NCBI GenBank assembly: GCA_036936605.1
Contig: JAUPFV010000005.1
Coordinates: 55,014,742 to 55,078,741 of the forward strand
DNA: 64,000 nt
Reading direction: 5' to 3'
Source: Limnanthes douglasii subsp. nivea
Taxonomy: Eukaryota > Streptophyta > Magnoliopsida > Brassicales > Limnanthaceae
Part shown: positions 9,783-20,430 of the stretch, piece after piece
Layout: every line of letters starts with the position of its first letter
How positions within the stretch are numbered: the stretch's first letter is position 1
Notes under the pieces: generated by a model
What the model saw: only the letters and a program-made list of their open reading frames with translations
Database searches by the model: none
What the model was told of the DNA's origin: nothing
Program-made: the position numbers and the translations under genes

Positions 9783-12479
9783 TTATTTCAAACCAATCTC
9801 TCACCCATCATCTCCGGTTCCTCGGTTCAAGAATCGGAACCTGTTGTTGAGCCAGGTGTAATTGTTACCAGCTTCAAAAAAACCCTCCCCTTTCTTAGCT
9901 ATTATTGTCAGACGCTGAAACCTCCCCTAAAAAATTAGTTGACCGAAGAAAAGGCCGGCTGGTCAAGGGCCAAGTTTCCAAGAGCACTCCTTCAAAATCG
10001 GGTGCCAAGGACAGCAACATTGGGTTAGAAGTGCCCATCAGAGCTCCCAAGGACAGGCTGTCCGGCCCGGAGGATAGTAGCTCAAGCCTTCGAAGAGAAA
10101 CGTCTGCATCAGAGCCTCAACCGGAGGCCAGAAATCAAGAAAACGCTGAAGCTCAGCAGTCCGGAGACCAGGCTGAGCCAAATCCAAACCTCCCCCTTGC
10201 CACTGCTACTGAAAACCCATCATCAATCATGAAGGAAGTTATGGAGGACTCTATTGAAGAGACTCTATTCGAGTCTGAGCCTTCCAGACAGACCAGTAGT
10301 GCTGTTACTGCCAAAAAAGATAAAGGCAAGGAGAAGTTGTGCTTGAGGCATCTGGATCTGCCAAAGAGTCTTGAAGGAAGGGTGGGGCCTTGTTTTCACA
10401 AGGTCAATGTCAAGTACCTCCTCGCCCTGCAAAAAATTAACTACGCATTTATCCACACAGCTGAACTGGGTCGGATGCGTACGAAGTGAGGAATTCCGGA
10501 GAACGTGAAGATAAGGATCCCTATAAACCCAGAAACTCCCATGGACTGCAAATTGAGCGAAATAGTCATCTTCATGGAGTTGTTTAATTGGGGGCTCAGA
10601 TTCCCCTTGGACCCAGAAATTGTCAGATACTTTCATCTGATAAAGCTCTGTCCGAGCCAGTTGATCCCCAATGTTTGGTACACCCTCATGTCCTGCATCA
10701 TGTCTTCTAGGCTCTTCGGGATCCCTCTACCAATGGAGGAGTTTGCTGCTGTGGCCAATATTTGCAGAAACCACCACATCCCCTTCTACCACTTCAATAT
10801 GGGGGATAACTTCAAAGCTGTTGATGACCTGCTGGAGTCGGAGAGAAATTTGAGGACTCAATTCTTGTTCGTGAGTGGTGCTTGGGAGAATGGGAAGAAA
10901 ATCAAGTCTGGAGTCAACCCAAGTCTTCTCACAAGCAGATGGAGGAGCGATCGTAATTCTCCTTCTTTACATTCTTGTCTTTTTTTTAAGTTAGTTTAAA
11001 CTAATTGGTCTTACTTTTGCCTTAGCAGAACTGCCCAAAGACTTCAGTGACCACTTGAAAACCGGGCAGACCACTTGTACCAAGATCAACGCTTGGGCTG
11101 CTGAGAAGTGGGGGAACCGGTTCCATGCTGCTTTTACAGGGGGCAACTTAGCAAGGTCTCATCTGTGGAACACCACAGGTCGGAGAGACTTAACATGGGA
11201 AGAGCTCACCACCCAGCCTCCTCCGGATGTAGTGCTCAAAATGACGCATGAACCGGACGGGACACTTTACTTGTCAGGCCGGGCCAAGGCCCCGAGTAAG
11301 ATGAAAGGAAAAAAGAAGGGCAAGAAAGTAGTGGGTGGAGCTAACCCTGCTGAAGTGGAGGAGGATGTTCCAACGCATCCAGAGGGGCCATCCCCCAGTC
11401 AAATTGATGTTGCTCTCTTGGAAGCGGTAGAGCAGGAGAGTGTTAGGCAAGAGGTTCACTCCCCAAATCCTCCAAGGGCTTCCAAGAGAGACCGTAAACG
11501 GGGAGCTGAAAGCAAAGATAGGGAGGCCAAGAAGAAAAAGACCTCTAAGGGTGACGAACTCTCTCTCCAACCTCCAGAGCCTCTTCCCCAAGATGACCCC
11601 ATAGACCCAACACAAGCAGAGGAGATACCTGGTGACTTCCAAACCGATGAGGTTGAAGGGGGAGATCTTAGCATTGATGGGGTAGACATCACTGGTCTAG
11701 GTGGGATTGGTGAGTACTTCATCAATCTTCCGAGAGATGATTTTGCTGGGCCTTATCTCCCTCCGAGGACTTCGAACACAATCATTTTTAATGGTAAGAC
11801 TTTTACTGTTTCAAGTGAAAGGGATGTTATAGTTCACTCTTTATTAAGAAATGTTCAGCCGGTGCTCGCGTTGGAGAAGCAAGTTCGGAATCAGGCAGAC
11901 ATTATCAAATACCTCAAGTCTGAAAAAGAGAGGCTGTCCGATGACCTTCGTACTACCACTTCAAATGCTGCCACTCTAAAGGGGGAGAATGAAGAGCTGA
12001 AGAAAAACCAAGAGGTAAGTTCCACAAAAGTCGCCACTCTAGAGAACACTATCACAGAGCTCCGGGAGAAGCTGTCCGGATTGGAGAAAGATCTTGCCAC
12101 TTCAAAAGGGGAGACCAAGGCCAAGAACCAAATTATCACCAATTTGACCAGTGACAAAATTGCTCTTGAAAACGTAGTGTCCCAAGCTGCAGGGGAGAAA
12201 GCTGATCTGCTAAGGGAATATGAGGCCAAAATTCAGGCCAAGATCGATGCTTATGCTAACAACGTGATAGATACTCAAGAGCAGATGTATGCCAAGGTGA
12301 AATCAGACATGGTCCTGCTCTTCCATGAGAAGTTCCCGAAGAGGAACTTGGGTGATTTGTGGCTTCACGTAGAACCTGAAGACCTTCCATATCACTCAAT
12401 GGCCGAAGGCGACAGGTTTGGCTTCTCTAGTGCCTCCTCATCCGATGACGAAGAAAAAACCAGGGAGAGCCCAGATTAA
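9783..12479 (+). pseudogene. Antisense extra gene of gypsy A (spliced; conserved domain plus coiled coil)
   Basis: Transcribed opposite to pol. Exons 9783-10952 and 11029-12479; the 76-nt intron (GTAATT...TTAGCAG) joins an open frame. Exon 1 carries a domain resembling the plant 'putative gypsy-type transposon' family (I believe Pfam Transposase_28): FNWGLRFPLDPEIVRYFHL and FYHFNMGDNFKAVDDLLES. Exon 2 starts with a conserved INAWAAEKWGNRF / LARSHLWNTTGRRDL block, then lysine-rich KKKGKK and KKKKTSKG clusters (NLS-like), an acidic linker, about 150 residues of coiled coil and an acidic serine-rich tail. Damage: 5' end deleted, a frameshift near 9900, TGA for Trp at 10487-10489 and a premature TAA at 12477. 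Function unknown. Confidence 0.8.
10953..11028 (+). other. Intron of the antisense gene in gypsy A
   Basis: A 76-nt GT-AG intron, pyrimidine-rich toward the acceptor TTGCCTTAGCAG. The donor is GTAATT where element B has GTAAGT. Splicing gives GAT CAA CTG CCC and keeps the exon 2 frame open. These signals exist only on the strand opposite to the genomic retrotransposon RNA, so the intron survives transposition. Confidence 0.75.
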
Positions 12480-13029
12480 GAGAAAGATGATCCCAAGGGG
12501 AAGAAGAAGACAGATGAAGCTGGGCCATCTTCAAATGCTCAACCTTAAATTAAGAATTACTTTTTATTTTTCATGTTATCTAAACTAAAGTCCTTGGAAG
12601 GCCAAGGCACTCTTTTTGTTAATGTGTCCGGTATTTGACCGGATAGATTCTTTACTCTGTTTTGACAATTTGAAAGTCCTTGGAAGGCCAATGTACTTAA
12701 GTTGTTTTAATGAATATCCTTGTTTTGCACAATTCTCACATTCTTTCATAGTCTGTTCCAATTTTGATGGCTAGTGTTTATATAGCCCTTAGTTATTTCA
12801 TAGTGAGAGTGTTTAAATTCTCTGATGACGAATGTTTAAGTGGTCATCACTCTTTTATTTCAATCCGCATAGTGTCACAAAAGACAAAGTAAGGACACTT
12901 CGGAAATTTTTTAAGAAGACATCAAATTTTATTTAAAACCCGGACACCTCATTAAAACCTCCCCGCGCCACCAGGGTAGGAAAGAGTATGCCCCCAAATA
13001 TTTACATGGACGTTTAAACAAGTAAATAT
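12480..13029. other. Region between convergent antisense gene and integrase of gypsy A, with hairpin repeats
   Basis: Non-coding. A 16-base palindromic motif CCTTGGAAGGCCAAGG occurs at 12592-12607, and a one-mismatch copy lies at 12678-12693, about 86 bp apart. Each folds as a 6-bp stem with an AAGG loop. Both lie just past the end of the antisense ORF and upstream (in minus reading, downstream) of the pol stop, so they may mark 3' ends of convergent transcripts. Confidence 0.6.
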
Positions 13030-13437
13030 TTACACAAATGCTACTCCAAGTACATCCGGAGATGGTCGATATTCCAAGGGGTGGGTCAGAACTCTTCCAT
13101 CCTTGTCTTCTAGCCAATATGTTCCAGGTTTAAGCCTTTCAACAACCATATAAGGTCCTTCCCAAGTCGGGGCCAATTTGCCAAGCAGCTTCTCTTTAGT
13201 GTGTAAGAAGACTTTCCTCAATACCTTGTCCCCCGGTTGGAAATCTCTTCTTTTAACTCTAGAAGCAAATCTGCTCCTCATTAAGCCCTGATAGTGTGAA
13301 GCTCTAAGGTGAGCTTTAACTCGTCTTTCTTCTATTAGGTCAAGATGACTTCTGATTGCCACTTCATTAGCGCATTCGGAGAAGTTGTGAACACGAAATG
13401 ATGGGAGAGTTGCTTCTATGGGAGCTATTGCATCCAT
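13030..13437 (-). pseudogene. Integrase C-terminus of gypsy A
   Basis: 135 codons matching the tail of a gypsy integrase: VKRRDFQPGDKVLRKVF, PTWEGPYMVVERLKPGTYWL and DKDGRVLTHP, the usual C-terminal DNA-binding module. The zinc-binding domain and the D,D,E core are absent. An extra G near 13079 shifts the frame at the normal C-terminus (the HPWN seen in B), giving an altered tail. Confidence 0.88.
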
Positions 13438-13470
13438 CCCATAGCTATTTTTTCTATGGGAGCTATTGAG
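13438..13470. other. Deletion junction with duplicated filler in gypsy A
   Basis: Relative to element B, about 1.5 kb between the integrase tail and RNase H is missing here. The junction holds a second copy (13452-13468) of the 17-base TTCTATGGGAGCTATTG found at 13414-13430, separated by the 9-base palindrome-like ATAGCTATT. This is typical of end-joining repair with templated filler. Confidence 0.75.
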
Positions 13471-14760
13471 CCTGGAAATAAGGCCTCAACTTTCTAGCAG
13501 CTATCACCAGGGCCAATGCTAATTTTTCAAGTTTCAAATAACGCCTTTCTGCATCTATCAAGCTTTTGCTGATGTAGTACACTGGATGGGGGTAACTATC
13601 TACTTCTCTTACCAACACAGCACTGATGGCACAACTTGAAACGGCCAAATATACGAAGAGTGTCTCCCCATCAACTGGTTTAAACAAGGTTTTGGGGGAA
13701 GACAAGTGCTTCTTGATCTCATTGAAAGCCTCATCACACTGTGAGGTCCAATCGAATCCCTTCGCACCCTTCAAGGTTTGAAAAAACGGGGCACACCTGT
13801 CCGAAGACCTTGAGATAAATCTGTTTAAAGTAGCTAACCTCCCCGTTAGCCGTTGTACTTCTTTAACATTTCGAGGAGGCTCTATTTGGAATAGAGCATT
13901 AAGCTGGTCCGGATCGGGCTGTATCTCATGTTCACTTATAATATAGCCTAGAAACTTCCCGGATTGTACTCCGAACACACATTTTTCTGGATTTAACTTT
14001 AAATTCACTTTCACCAAGTTGGTAAAAGTTTCTTGGAGGTCAGCCAAGTGCAATTGCTCATCCACACTCTTCACCATCATGTCATCGATGTATACTTCCA
14101 TATTCCTTCTAATCTGATCAGCAAAGGCTTTGTTTACCAATCTCTGATAAATAGCCCCAACAGTTTTCAACCCAAATGGCATTACCTTATAGCAATGAAG
14201 ACCATGTCAGTGAAAAATGTGGTATGCTCTTGATCCTTCGGATCTACTCGGATCTGATTGTATCCGGAGAAAGCATCCATAAAGGACAACAGCTTATTCC
14301 CAGAGGTAGAGTCAACTAGCTGGTCAATCCGGGGAACTGGATACAGATCTTTTGGGAAATCCCTATTGAGGTCTGTGAAGTCAATACACGTACGCCACTT
14401 GCCATTTTTCTTTTTCACCAAGACCGGATTGGTAGTCCACAAAATATATTGAGACTCCTTGATATGCCCCATCTTTGTGAGCCTGTCAACCTCTTGCACA
14501 ATAACATCAACCTTTTCCTTGGAAAAATCCCTTCTCTTTTGAACCACTGGTGCTACATCTTTCCGGACAGATAGGCGGTGTGATATCACATTTGCTGGAA
14601 CCCCGGTAACATCAGCATTGCACCAAGCAAAAACATGCTGATGGCTCTTCAAAAACTTTAGCATCTCTCTTTTCAGATCGGGTGGCATTCTGGACCCTAT
14701 TTTGACACTCTTCCCTTCCTCTAAACAATGTGTTTCTACCTCTTCGACTGGTATTAACAC
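13463..14760 (-). pseudogene. Reverse transcriptase and first RNase H segment of gypsy A
   Basis: Two open segments, 14182-14760 and 13463-14182, in different frames (frameshift near 14185 at the usual TDRGLHCYKVMPFGLKN). RT blocks: WTTNPVLVKKKNGKWRTCIDF, FMDAFSGYNQI and the catalytic YIDDMMVKS (near 14085), intact. RNase H begins with FDWTSQCDEAFNEIKKHL and LFVYLAVSSCAISAVLVRE and is cut at 13463 after YFQAQ by the deletion. Confidence 0.9.
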
Positions 14761-14820
14761 TCCAGGGGTCTATCTGGGGTTATCAATTTCACCCTCACCC
14801 CCAGAAAGCCCCTCAAATTA

Positions 14821-15585
14821 CTATTGCTCGTTGATACGAACTGCCCCCAACGTCCGGGGAGCCAGGGCTGTAGCATAACATTCTCTTGCAACCTTTTGAC
14901 TGCTCCGGACAACTCCCACCTGTCCCTGAACAACATATTCCAAACATTGGTGGACTATTGAAGCCACTGCATGCATCCTAGAGAGCCAAGACCTCCCTAA
15001 AATAGCATTATAGCAAGTGGGACAATCCACCATAATAAAAAGTATCCTGACCATCTTCTTGAAAGGGCCCTTGCCCAACAAAACTTCTTCTTCGAACTCC
15101 CCGATCACATCTGCTGAGCTGCCAGTAAAGCCCACAATTGATCTGTCCGAACTCTGAATTACAGCTGGATTTTTCATTCTCTTGTATGTGGTTAAGAAAA
15201 GGATATTGGCTGAGCTTCCAGTATCCACCAAAATTCATCTTATGTCATTGCCCCCAATAGATGCTCCTATGACAACAACATCTTCATGAGGGCCAGCTAT
15301 ATCTCTTAAATCATCTTCATCAAAAACAATGAAGGGGAATGGGATTTGCGATTGATAGGAAGTCATGCCTCCTTCTAGCTGGGTAGCCAAAGTATGAACG
15401 TGCCTCTTCCTCGAAGAAGCAGTAGGAGCTGTCATAGTATCCCCTCCGAAAATTGTAAGTGACTCAAAAAACTTAATGAGCCCGGAGACTGTCCTAGAAC
15501 ATTCCTCAATGGTACCCACTCTATTTCGAGTTGGATCAGGATTAAAGTATTCAGATTCCACATCAAATCTTTCGATTATAACCAT
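14821..15585 (-). pseudogene. Protease region of gypsy A
   Basis: Retropepsin-like aspartic protease with ILVDTGSSANILF near 15200-15231 (active DTGS intact) and the downstream ILGRSWL block. A TGA at 15235-15237 separates it from the upstream linker (15238-15585), which ends FIVFDEDDLRDIAGPHED, conserved just ahead of the protease in all gypsy copies of this window. Confidence 0.88.
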
Positions 15586-15645
15586 GGCTCCCTCCGGAGC
15601 AGCATTACTTGGACCAACCCGGTGAGTATTGTCAGGCCTATTACC

Positions 15646-17163
15646 TCATATTCTTTTAACGTAAGCCCCCAGCTTTCCCCTCTCAATCAAGTTCTGAACC
15701 TCTTGTTTTAAAGCTATACAATCATCGGTGGTATGGCCAGTATCATTGTGATACTAGCAGAAAGAGTTATTACGGTGTTCTCTAGGGGATTGTAGTGTGG
15801 CCGGTCTTCTATAGTGCACCTCTTCCTTTGTTTTATCATAAATGGTGGCCACACTTTCTTTCAATTCTACGAACCACTCCAGTTGAACCCAAGGCCCTCT
15901 TTTATTTCTGGATTGCTGACTCTGAGCAGGTGCAGGTGGCTGAGATTGAGCTTTAGCCCTGCCATGCCCTTGTCCGGTCTCCTTCGCCTTGTTTTCGGAC
16001 TGATTCTGATTGGGGTTTGGTGCCACCGGGGCAGACCTCACCTGCCTGTGCACCCTTGTTTTCTTTGTTTCATCAACGTTAATCTGTTTTCCAACCTGAT
16101 TCAGCAACCCTCCCCAAGTCATAGCCTTCTTTCTGGTCACCGAATCAGCCAAATTGCCAGGGTTCAAGCCCTGTCCTAGAGATGCTATCGCAACCTGCTC
16201 GAAGCAGTCAGCCAACCCATTCTTGGTGTTCACAAAAGGACTTATATATTCTTTTAAGGATTCGTTCGGTTCCTGGGAACAATGGATTATTGTGTCGCCG
16301 TTTCCCTTTAATTCTTTACTCCCAACGAATTGCCTTCGAAAGGCCACCCAAAAAGTATCGAAATTCCTGATACAGCCTTGTGGTAGGCTGTTATACCATT
16401 TTAGAGCACTCCCCGTAAACGATTGGGAGAATGCTCTACAAAGTAGCTTGTCATCATCATGAAAGTTCATCATAAATTTTTTAAATTGCTCTAAATGGTT
16501 GTCCGGATCAGTACTGCCATCGTACTTTTCCATTTTGGTGCTGTCAAACCTCTTAGGGAGGTTTCTGGACAGAATTTTGGAAGACAATGGAGATTGCCTC
16601 CAATTTCTGCCACGACTGAACACAGTATCCTCATTGGGAGTTGCAAAGATAATTGGTTCATCGTGGAAAGCGAAAGGATCCATCAGCATCCGGTCTACAT
16701 GCCTTCGGCTGTGAGATGACCCTTTGCCGATATTCTTCTTCATCTTTCCATGTCTATCCCTTTTTCTCGAATATTTTTTGATCTGCTTTTACTTCTTTTT
16801 AGTTCGACCCACATCGCTGCTAGAGGATAAGGATTCTTCAACTCCCTCATCATCCGAAGAGCTATCAGAAGACTCTGAGCCTGAGTCAGAACTCTCCACT
16901 GGCTTAGACCGGTGAGACTCTTTAGAGCTAGCATGAGTCTTTTTGGTACTCACATGAGTCCTTGAAGGCTCATGCTCTCTGGGGTTATCGGTGTGATGAG
17001 CATCTGATGCTTTCTATTTTTCTTTCATGCCCATCTTAACCTTTTCTGCCCTCAGAGCTTCTATCTCGCCTTTTAGCCTATCGCGCTCCTCGATAGTGTA
17101 TTCATCGTTTTCATCCACCACTTCGAGCAAAGCTGGTGGCACTTCCGGGGCGTCCGGATTCAT
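15646..17163 (-). pseudogene. gag of gypsy A
   Basis: Starts MNPDAPEVPPALLEVV at 17163, 53 bases after the primer site. A charged N-terminus rich in Ser/Asp/Glu and basic residues is followed by the Retrotrans_gag core (PKRFDSTKMEKYDGSTDPDN, LKWYNSLP, FRRQFVGSKE). It ends in a knuckle-like FC-YHNDTGHTTDDC motif in which one codon is TAG (15754-15756). Other in-frame stops are TAG at 17014-17016, TAA at 16790-16792 and TGA at 15646-15648. The 329-codon core (15754-16743) is otherwise open, so inactivation is recent. Confidence 0.9.
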
Positions 17164-17215
17164 TCAGACTGATTTTTGCTGATGGTTTCGAATGCTTGAT
17201 TCAGGCACCGTCGTC

Positions 17216-17234
17216 CTCCCACTGTGGTCGCCAA
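17216..17234 (-). promoter_or_regulatory. Primer binding site of gypsy A
   Basis: On minus, TTGGCGACCACAGTGGGAG begins two bases inside the 5' LTR. Related sequences follow the 5' LTRs of E, H and F in this window. I do not assign the tRNA. Confidence 0.75.
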
Positions 17235-17236
17235 TT

Positions 17237-17646
17237 TGGTGTGGTTAATTTATGTCTGAGGGTAATTGGGTAATTTGTTTAGAGTTTTGTGGAAGTTTAT
17301 GGGTATTTAATATTTTGAGTAGAGAGTAGAGGGAGAATTAAACTGCCTGGTTGCAGTTAATTTTTATTACCCATATTTAATGCAGGTGGTTGGGTATTTA
17401 TACCCTTACCTCTGGGCTTTATGGGTTTTCGGGTCATGTTTAATGGACCCGGGTTATGTTTAAAAACCCATGAGCTCTTAGTAGGAGAGTAAGCAGCTTA
17501 GTCAAGAAGTGTTTAGGGTTTTTTTATGTACTTTTGTCATAGTTCGATCAGTCCAATGGGCTAAGTGTTCGAAGTGGTCTGTCCGGTCCGGTGGCCTTGG
17601 TCCAATATGTCCCTTTCCGGAGAGGAAGCAGTTTTCCGACTCATCA
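17237..17646 (-). repeat. 5' LTR of gypsy A
   Basis: A 410-bp LTR, complete, TGATGAGTCGG...CACACCA on minus. It has a TATAAATA box on minus at 17395-17402 that would drive the genomic RNA toward gag. It is followed on the + side by the target duplication ATATT (17647-17651). Confidence 0.93.
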
Positions 17647-17913
17647 ATATTAATCAACGGTTGTAATAAATTTATAATCATAAAATTGTAAACTTAAGAA
17701 ATAAAAAATCCAAATTAATTAGAATACCTAATTAATATACAAGACCCAATTAATATGAAATTATAATTAATATGAAATCCAATTAGTAAATGACAAAATA
17801 AGAGACTCAATGAAATAAGGAACTTCCAGCAAATAGGAGAATCCAAATTCGATCTAGAACTTGAGCCCAACTCTATCAGATCAGAATTAGTGTTCAGTGG
17901 CATCGACAAACTA

Positions 17914-18070
17914 TTTCAGACCAACTCGCTTCAGACCAGCTCTATCTCAGACAAATTTACTTCAGACTAGTCTGTTTCGGACCAATCTTATTTGGACCAA
18001 TCTGATTCAAACCAGCCTGCTTTGGTCCAACTTACTTCGGTCAAACACATATACTTTGGTCCAATTTTAT
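17914..18070. repeat. 15-bp minisatellite in the copia C LTR
   Basis: About nine degenerate copies of TTCAGACCAGTCTGC-like units, mostly exactly 15 bp (for example TTCGGACCAATCTTA, TTTGGACCAATCTGA, TTCAAACCAGCCTGC). A decayed version is in the other LTR at about 22124-22235, so the array is part of the element. Confidence 0.85.
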
Positions 18071-18200
18071 TATATTATTCTCAACTCTTAGATTCCAGTA
18101 GACTCTTTCTACACCTAAGTCTGGTTGAGTATCCAGCCAACTAGAAAGTAAATAGTTCCAGTTGAACTACTCTGATGATATTTCTCTAGCTACAACACTT

Positions 18201-18320
18201 AGTTCTAGCCATCGACACCCAGTTCTAGCCATCGACACCCAGTTCTAGTGTCAGCACTCAGTTCCAGCTTCAACCTTTAGTTCTAGCCTTCAGTTTTTAG
18301 TCCCAACTTTAACATTTAGC
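18201..18320. repeat. 19-20-bp minisatellite in the copia C LTR
   Basis: About six copies of AGTTCTAGCCATCGACACCC-like units; the first two are identical and the rest diverge. Related units occur in the 5' LTR near 22305-22400. They sit in U3, upstream of where transcription would start. Confidence 0.8.
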
Positions 18321-18406
18321 TTCAAATCTAAGTTACAGACTACCATACTAAATTACAGCTTCTATACCAAGTTACAACCTTTGACACCAAGTCAAGCTTT
18401 AGACAT

Positions 18407-18426
18407 TTATCTTCCCTTGTCAGTAT
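18407..18426 (-). promoter_or_regulatory. Polypurine tract of copia C
   Basis: On minus, ACAAGGGAAGATAAA abuts the TGTCTAAAG start of the 3' LTR. This fixes both the LTR edge and the minus orientation of the element. Confidence 0.6.
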
Positions 18427-19120
18427 GAACCTATACGTAACAGTTCTTCACCTAGGCTCACACTGACACTAGTATATATTACCCTAATTCTCTAACTACT
18501 CCTTAGAGATAAACTGTCCACCTTCAAGTTTGAAATGATCGATTCCCATGTAGTTCGTGAAATCTATCAAGACAATCTTTCCCAGTAATCTAGTCCTCTG
18601 AACTCCTAAATCCAAGAAAGTGATGGTAACATTCTTCTGAACTATCCCAAGATCAGATCGAGAAACACTTGATAATTGTTGAACAATTTGAGCATCTGAA
18701 GCCTTTGATACATCAAACATTAGATCAAGACCCAAACTTAAAAATGGTTGAACCTCATTTGCAAAGGTTGAACCTTAATCCAAATTGAAAACAACTTTAA
18801 CAGAGGCATCCTCATCTCCACCCTGATGTTCAAACTTCATTTCAACTTCAGCTCCACCTCATGAACTTATTACATCTCAATGACGAAAAGTACAGGGGCT
18901 CCTATTTACAATGATAGTTATCCCAGCGGAGCCTTTACTCAACCTCTTGTTTTGTCTAGTTATAAGAAGCATAACCTTACTCAGAGTAAGCGACTTCTTC
19001 TCTTCTTAGTTATTCCACGCTTTGAGGGTCATTTTCAAGATTTCACGCCTATACATACCAAACTTAAAACAATAACTAATGAATAGTTGGTTCATTAATA
19101 TCATGCTATTGTTAGGTTTA
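18427..19120 (-). other. Internal region of copia C, origin unclear
   Basis: An open stretch of 79 codons on minus (18496-18735) contains LLGKIVLIDFTNYMGIDHFK, which I do not recognise with confidence; it may be a decayed piece of copia pol or linker. The rest has no clear motif. Confidence 0.3.
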
Positions 19121-19620
19121 TGCCTCTGTAGGTACTTCTCAAATTGGATCTCCACCTGCTTCGACAAACCTTAAACAATCTTCAACCGAATCTCAGTAGA
19201 CCCATTCCCAACACTAGACACCTCTTCTAACACAGACCCATCCAGGATTAAAGCACCATCAGTCCAACTAGCCTTCAATATAACATATAAGTCTTGCAAG
19301 ACCTTAAGTCTACCATCTCCACCATTATACTTAAACCTTTTCTCATCTCAAAGATTTATAGATAGAAGTTTACGAATATAACTCAAAATTTTTAAATATT
19401 TTTCTAGTATAGTACATATCATGAAAATAATACTCATCATTCCATTCACAGTAAAACACACATCATTCCCAAACATGACCTTACCAACTCAAATACTTTC
19501 AACTTTTCAACCAATGCTTGTTGGAAGTCATATGGAATGACGATCTAAAATTGAGAATCTACTTGTTATAGAGCCTACAACAAGAAATATTTAGACCATC
19601 AACATATTCATAGTTATCTA
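19121..19620 (-). pseudogene. Protease and integrase-linker remnant of copia C
   Basis: On minus, the copia protease start (WILDSGCSFHMT in family members) is decayed to ILDRHSI, followed by GKVMFGNDVCFTVNGM and, further on, KVLQDLYVILKAS with LDGSVLEEVSS, which resemble the protease-to-integrase stretch. Stops are frequent and the DSG active site is lost. Confidence 0.6.
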
Positions 19621-19689
19621 AGGCCATCCTAGTATCTCCAGCTTTATCTTTATGATAACTATCTACTTTCCACCCCTCGAGGTAGTTCC

Positions 19690-20240
19690 TACAAATAGGG
19701 CCCTCCTTTTGGTAGTACCAACATTTCATCTTTGAACCAACACATATCTTGTTTGAATTTATTCATCCAGAATTTCCATTTACACGCAATCTCACACCAT
19801 CAGATACGCTCTTTAGAACTGACTTCCTCTGGAGATCTTTCGAGTTTAAAGCATTTTTCACCTCCACCATCACGAGGGAATCTTTGCCATAATATATGAT
19901 CTCAACAATCTTCTCATACAATTTTGGAAGAGAGCTCTAGAGAATAATTTATTGATCATCATCTTCTACCTTGACGCTAATTGTACTCAAATAAAAAATG
20001 ACTCAATTGAATCATCCAAGTGTCTTCGGATCATCCTACTGTCATCCATTGGCAACATGTAAAGTTGATTTTATATGTACAACTTGTTTGCTAATGATTT
20101 ATTTATGTAAATAGCTTTCAGATTATTCAATATCCTCATAGTCGAAGACTTTACAAACACCTTTCTAAGCACCTCGTCCCCAAAGCTCAAGATCAACACA
20201 ATATGGGCCTTGGAGAGCACCTTACCCTCTATCTCTTTTG
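19690..20240 (-). pseudogene. gag remnant of copia C
   Basis: On minus: NKLYIKNQLYMLPMDDSRMI-like sequence (near 20030-20110) and SRALFQNCM match the UBN2/gag core of plant copia elements. A knuckle KCWYYQKEGPICRNY near 19700-19740 has two Cys replaced by Tyr. Multiple frameshifts and stops. Confidence 0.72.
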
Positions 20241-20430
20241 TACGCTTTTTTCAATCATAGAAAAAATTCCTATATATATCCATATATTAAAATAATTATC
20301 TACTTATGAAGTTTTCAAGGTTAAACTACATGGAATCCATCATATGACCGCGCTTGACTTTACTTTAAGATATGCGATCTTTGTTATTTTAATTTTTCAT
20401 CTTCACCAAAAATAAATATTGATATCATAT

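Larger units (their letters stand above)
9421..17646 (-). mobile_element. Ty3/gypsy element A (Tat-like), minus strand, with antisense extra gene; deletion derivative
   Basis: LTRs at 9421-9782 (3', truncated) and 17237-17646 (5'). The outer flanks are identical, ATATT at 9416-9420 and 17647-17651, which fixes the insertion point inside the LTR of copia C. Order on minus: PBS, gag, protease, RT, a residual integrase C-terminus; then, on the opposite strand, a spliced extra gene. Compared with element B it lacks about 1.5 kb (second RNase H segment and integrase core) and about 0.65 kb at the 3' LTR side. It could only move with proteins supplied by a relative. Confidence 0.93.
17652..18406 (-). 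repeat. 3' LTR of copia C, proximal part (right of the nested element)
   Basis: Continues the LTR interrupted at 9420: TAATCAACGGTTGTAA here aligns with TAATCGACAGTTGTAA at 21490. It ends at 18406 (TGTCTAAAG on minus). It contains two short tandem arrays listed separately, both in the U3 part of the LTR. Confidence 0.82.

Noticed and set aside
11274..12229. Several long minus-strand ORFs (122, 89 and 112 codons) opposite the antisense gene of A, and similar ones opposite B
   Set aside because: Mirror images of the lysine-rich and coiled-coil coding sequence; no motif, and the + strand frame is supported by homology between A, B and E.
15814..16719. Plus-strand ORFs (121, 102, 74 and 71 codons) over gag of A
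   Set aside because: Shadows of the gag frame on minus, which has clear gag motifs.
17897..18091. 64-codon ORF with FRPTRF / QTNLLQTSLF periodicity
   Set aside because: It is the 15-bp LTR minisatellite read in frame (15 is divisible by 3), not a gene.
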